NCBI RefSeq assembly: GCF_001761485.1
Contig: NC_090770.1
Span: forward strand, 1,798,001-1,862,000
Reading direction: 5' to 3'
DNA length: 64,000 bases
DNA from: Yarrowia lipolytica
Lineage: Eukaryota > Ascomycota > Dipodascomycetes > Dipodascales
Shown here: in pieces, positions 61,131-64,000 of the stretch
Position numbering within the stretch: the stretch's first letter is position 1
Layout of the letters: every line of letters starts with the position of its first letter
Notes under the pieces: generated by a model
The model's input: the letters and a program-made list of their open reading frames with translations, nothing else
What the model was told of the DNA's origin: nothing
The model's database searches: none
Translations under genes and position numbers: made by a program

Positions 61131-63273
61131 TATGGGCTCAGGCAGAAGCTGCAACAACGAAGCTCATACTCGACAGGCACTTCTAGAGTCAGTCAGTTGG
61201 AGTCAAAGTCAACCAGCGGACAGATCCAGCGGGAGTTATTTCCACTATGAGTGGATTTTAATCGGAAAAGGAGGAAGAGGTCCACATGAGTTCTCCTTGA
61301 TTGTTTCACTGTTGGAGAACCTGCTATCCACAATTGTCGACGATTCTCAGCCAGAAGTGGTGATTTTCGATTACCATATCGGGGAAGTGTCACCAAGAGT
61401 CCCATCCGACACTCGGTCCATCTCATTGTAAAGTCAAGACTTTTACAATAGCGAAGGAGTTTTATGGAACTTGTCAATGGTACTGCTGTTGGACTTGGCT
61501 GCTTTGTGGAACAACTTCTGCTACCGTGGACTTCAGAGGGCTCTTCAGAGAACTTTGCAATGAGCTTTTCAAAACTTCTCCTTTGTTGGTCTACCAGTAT
61601 TGGAGTCGGGGGTGTGTGCTATGATGCAGAAGATCAGAACATTAAAAAGACTTCCTTGGGCCCTCTCCAGAGATGATCTGGCACAGTCTTTCTCCGACTT
61701 CTTGGAGCTTGCGAACTAGTTTTCGAAACTAACTCCTACTACAAGTAACTACCTCGAGTCAGAGGGGGCTCAGACTGAGCAATGGAAAGTGGCGGAGTTA
61801 GTCCAAGACCGAAAGAAGACTTTTTTCAACTGTCTTATCTTTATGTCTTGACTCTGAGTGTTTCTATAGACACGATTTTGAGAGCTGAGGGTACAAGTAC
61901 AGTTGGCCACAGTTGGCCACAGAAGTACGGAGACGACCGAGCCATACAAAACACAGTACTTGTACTTGTACAAGATGTAGATGATTTATTCTGAATCATC
62001 TCTTCATCTCGAAACCTCTGACTTATTATTAAGTGGAAGAACTGCTTGTACTTGTGCAAGTGGTCCAGCGACCAAGAGACAGTGACGACCTCCGCCTCAG
62101 AATCGGCTTAATATTGTCTATTACCTCCTTCTACGGATACCACCAAGAGTCGAATCTCGGGTTTTGTTTCATGCAATTGTTTCATCATTGCGTCTGCTCC
62201 CAATTACTTGAACTTTTGTTGAACGAAATCTTCCGAGTCTTCCTTGAAGTTCATCCCGTTCCAGATGTGCTGGAAATACAAAAATTGTAGCATTTTTTAA
62301 GCCCAAGATTGACAGAGTATTATTCAGAACAAAAACAACTACGTTGCCTTACAAATTCTCCAGTTGTCGTATTTTTCTGGTGAGTAATTGGCTATTGATA
62401 TTGTTGACTTTACTTAGAGTGGCGTTTACCACTAAGTAATTTCTTGGACTAATAACAAAAGAAATGACAGTTCGAAACCCGACTGCGACAAGTCAGGCGA
62501 CACAGAAAAGCGGGTTCCACTACAAGTACAGTACATACCGTACGAGTACGAGTAGCGTATAATTCGCCATGCCAATGATATTTACCCATTGTGGTTTCCA
62601 TTGAAGGGGTCTGACACCGATAGCTCCATCCCTCAGGACCGATGTAGCCTGTTCGACTTCCAAATCCGCTCCTATATTCCAAGAAAAAAGGCAGATAAAA
62701 CCGCCAGGATTTGAAAAGCTCACGTCGATGGAGTCAGTTAAGGGACGAGACCTACAAGAAAAGACGAAACGACAACAGACCTATCACTCCGACAGCAACA
62801 GTCACTCGTCTGTCCCTTCTCTACGCATAACAATAACATGTATTACTGTAGATGTACAAGGTCTGGGACGCGGGCGTCGAGCAGAAGCCAGCCACTATTC
62901 AACCAAAGAGAACCAGACATGAGAACCAGACGAGCAGCAAAACGAGGTGAGAACGGGAAGATCAAACAAGCCGGCAATAGAACCAGAAAACGGGTGTGGA
63001 CTGAGGAAAAGGGCAAAAGGAGCATCTGGCGCTGGGAGTGGAGCAGAGTTGAACAGGTTCAACAGCTAACTAAGCACATTAAGGTGTGACTTCTCTTCAG
63101 TCTGTTTTTTCCAAAGTCGGTTAGTTTGGTTAGTTTGGTTTGTTCGGTTTGCTCGGTTTGTTCAAATCGATCACTTTGTCCAATTCAAATCGATCACTTT
63201 GTCCAATTCAAATCGATCATTCTGTCCAAATCGATCATTTTGTCCAAATCGATCAGTTCAAGTCGTTCTTCGC
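61131..63273. other. Intergenic and possible further relic DNA
   Basis: No intact gene is seen. Weakly protein-like pieces in several frames (61130-61680) may continue the relic but do not match the NET1-like gene. GTACTTGTACTTGTACAAG occurs at 61951-61972. A 23/18-base minisatellite at 63162-63259 precedes the BIM1 stop. Confidence 0.45.
63162..63259. repeat. (AAATCGATCACTTTGTCCAAT)-type minisatellite
   Basis: Two 23-base units (AAATCGATCACTTTGTCC plus AATTC) are followed by three shorter 18-base units, AAATCGATCATTCTGTCC. It is 15 bases downstream of the BIM1 stop codon. A GGTTTGTTCGGTTTGCTCGG run precedes it. Confidence 0.93.
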
Positions 63274-64000
63274 CTAAAAAACCTCCTCCTCCTCAGGCAC
63301 CTGAAATCCCTCCTCGGTCGAGTACAGAATCGTCTGAATTTCCCGAATCATGCCCTCCACCTGCACCGTGTCCATCTGCTCGGCATTCTCCTGCACCAAC
63401 ACCTCGATTTCGCGCAGCTTGTTGAAGTAAAAGTTGCGTTCCGTCTCGAGACCCTCCAACACCTGCTGATACTCCACCGCGTCTGCCTCCAGAGTGGCAA
63501 TCTGTTGTTGTGCTTTGGCTAGAGCGGCCGACGATGCTTGAGACGACCCGGAGGCACCAGGACGCCGACTGACACTGGCTCGACCCGAAGCCCCCGACAA
63601 ACTTCCAGCTCCGGTTCCGGCTCCGGCTCCAGCGCCAACACCAACCGAGCCCGCGGCCCCCGAAGCCACACTCGGTCGACTTCTCACAACACTGCTCCGA
63701 CCACTGGTCTGAGACTGTACCGAGGTTCTTCCTGACGTGGCATTAGGAGTGGAGCCTGGGGCTGTCGACGGCACCGTGGCGACCCGTCCAGCTCTCCGAC
63801 CCACCGCATCGTACTCCTGACCGCTCCAATTGGCGTCCCAATGCTTCTTGCAATACTGCAAAAACTCCAGATTGTCCTGGAACCGGCACTTGACCAACTT
63901 TTCCACCGGAATCTGCCGGTCGATTTTGTGCCGATTAAACACCCCCTGCAACACCTTGTAATTGTTGAGAAACTCGTACTCCGCCTTGACGTTGAACTTC
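63274..64000 (-). CDS. BIM1: BIM1/EB1 microtubule plus-end protein (partial)
   Basis: The frame enters from the right edge, so the start and about the first third are missing; 241 C-terminal residues are seen. They begin in the calponin-homology domain (KFNVKAEYEFLNNYKVLQGV, then IPVEKLVKCRFQDNLEFLQY), which binds growing microtubule ends. A Ser/Gly/Ala-rich linker follows, with a GAGAGAGTGAG run. The EB1 coiled-coil dimerisation domain reads LEGLETERNFYFNKLREIEV, a hallmark of the family. The protein ends EEEEVF, close to the EEY/F tail that EB proteins use to bind CAP-Gly domains. It acts in spindle positioning and microtubule dynamics. Confidence 0.95.
   Translation of the reverse strand, partial: KFNVKAEYEFLNNYKVLQGVFNRHKIDRQIPVEKLVKCRFQDNLEFLQYCKKHWDANWSGQEYDAVGRRAGRVATVPSTAPGSTPNATSGRTSVQSQTSGRSSVVRSRPSVASGAAGSVGVGAGAGAGTGAGSLSGASGRASVSRRPGASGSSQASSAALAKAQQQIATLEADAVEYQQVLEGLETERNFYFNKLREIEVLVQENAEQMDTVQVEGMIREIQTILYSTEEGFQVPEEEEVF

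Noticed and set aside
62130-62170. Minus-strand CCGAG-ATTCGACT-CTTGG hairpin resembling a tRNA T-arm
   Set aside because: The loop is too long and upstream DNA does not provide D or anticodon arms.
1-64000. CRISPR arrays, bacterial operons or phage genes
   Set aside because: The genes are eukaryotic with introns, and the tandem repeats lack the repeat-spacer pattern.

Overview
The window is nuclear DNA of an ascomycete yeast and almost certainly Yarrowia lipolytica. I infer this from GTGAGT donor sites paired with CTAAC placed one to four bases before the 3' CAG, a dispersed 5S rRNA gene and a fused tRNA-5S unit (both known traits of this species), GC-rich codon use next to AT-rich intergenic DNA, and gene content. 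The order HFD3-like, RLI1, SEC63, MEX67, ERG5, RPS0 looks like the right part of chromosome A, although I could not search a database.

Layout. 0-6 kb: a broken, unidentified gene relic at the left edge, then a NET1/DNT1-like nucleolar gene whose reading frame is interrupted once in a repeat tract. 6.6-9.8 kb: a membrane-anchored fatty aldehyde dehydrogenase and a small coiled-coil protein. 9.8-14.4 kb: a gene desert. 14.4-21.8 kb: a TOS1-type cell-wall protein whose start codon is split by a 1.2 kb intron, the ribosome-recycling ATPase RLI1, a complex I accessory subunit (NDUFB10 type) with a mini first exon, and an I78-type protease inhibitor. 21.8-27.1 kb: relic-rich DNA with a broken secreted-protein gene and a dispersed 5S rRNA gene. 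27.1-36.4 kb: SEC63, MEX67, a small coiled-coil gene and ERG5. 36.4-41.1 kb: a desert with seven CACGTG sites and two tandem tRNA-Glu(CTC)-5S units. 41.1-45.9 kb: a coiled-coil/RS-like protein and a three-KH-domain RNA-binding protein (HEK2 type). 45.9-51.7 kb: minisatellites, a Ty1/copia fossil and one possible small membrane protein. 51.7-53.4 kb: an amino-acid/choline permease. 53.4-57.6 kb: a very AT-rich desert. 57.6-59.2 kb: RPS0 with an intron and a strikingly symmetrical promoter. 60.4-61.1 kb: a decayed second copy of the 3' part of the NET1-like gene. Right edge: the C-terminal part of BIM1 (EB1).

The genes are monocistronic and functionally unrelated, as is normal for yeast: secretion (SEC63), sterol and lipid metabolism (ERG5, HFD3), RNA export and translation (MEX67, HEK2, RLI1, RPS0), respiration, cell wall and the cytoskeleton. 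I see no gene cluster that looks like a new multi-gene system. The most informative signals are the tandem tRNA-5S units, a repeat shared by the 5S loci 15 kb apart, the NET1 relic, the start-codon-splitting intron and the palindromic RPS0 promoter.
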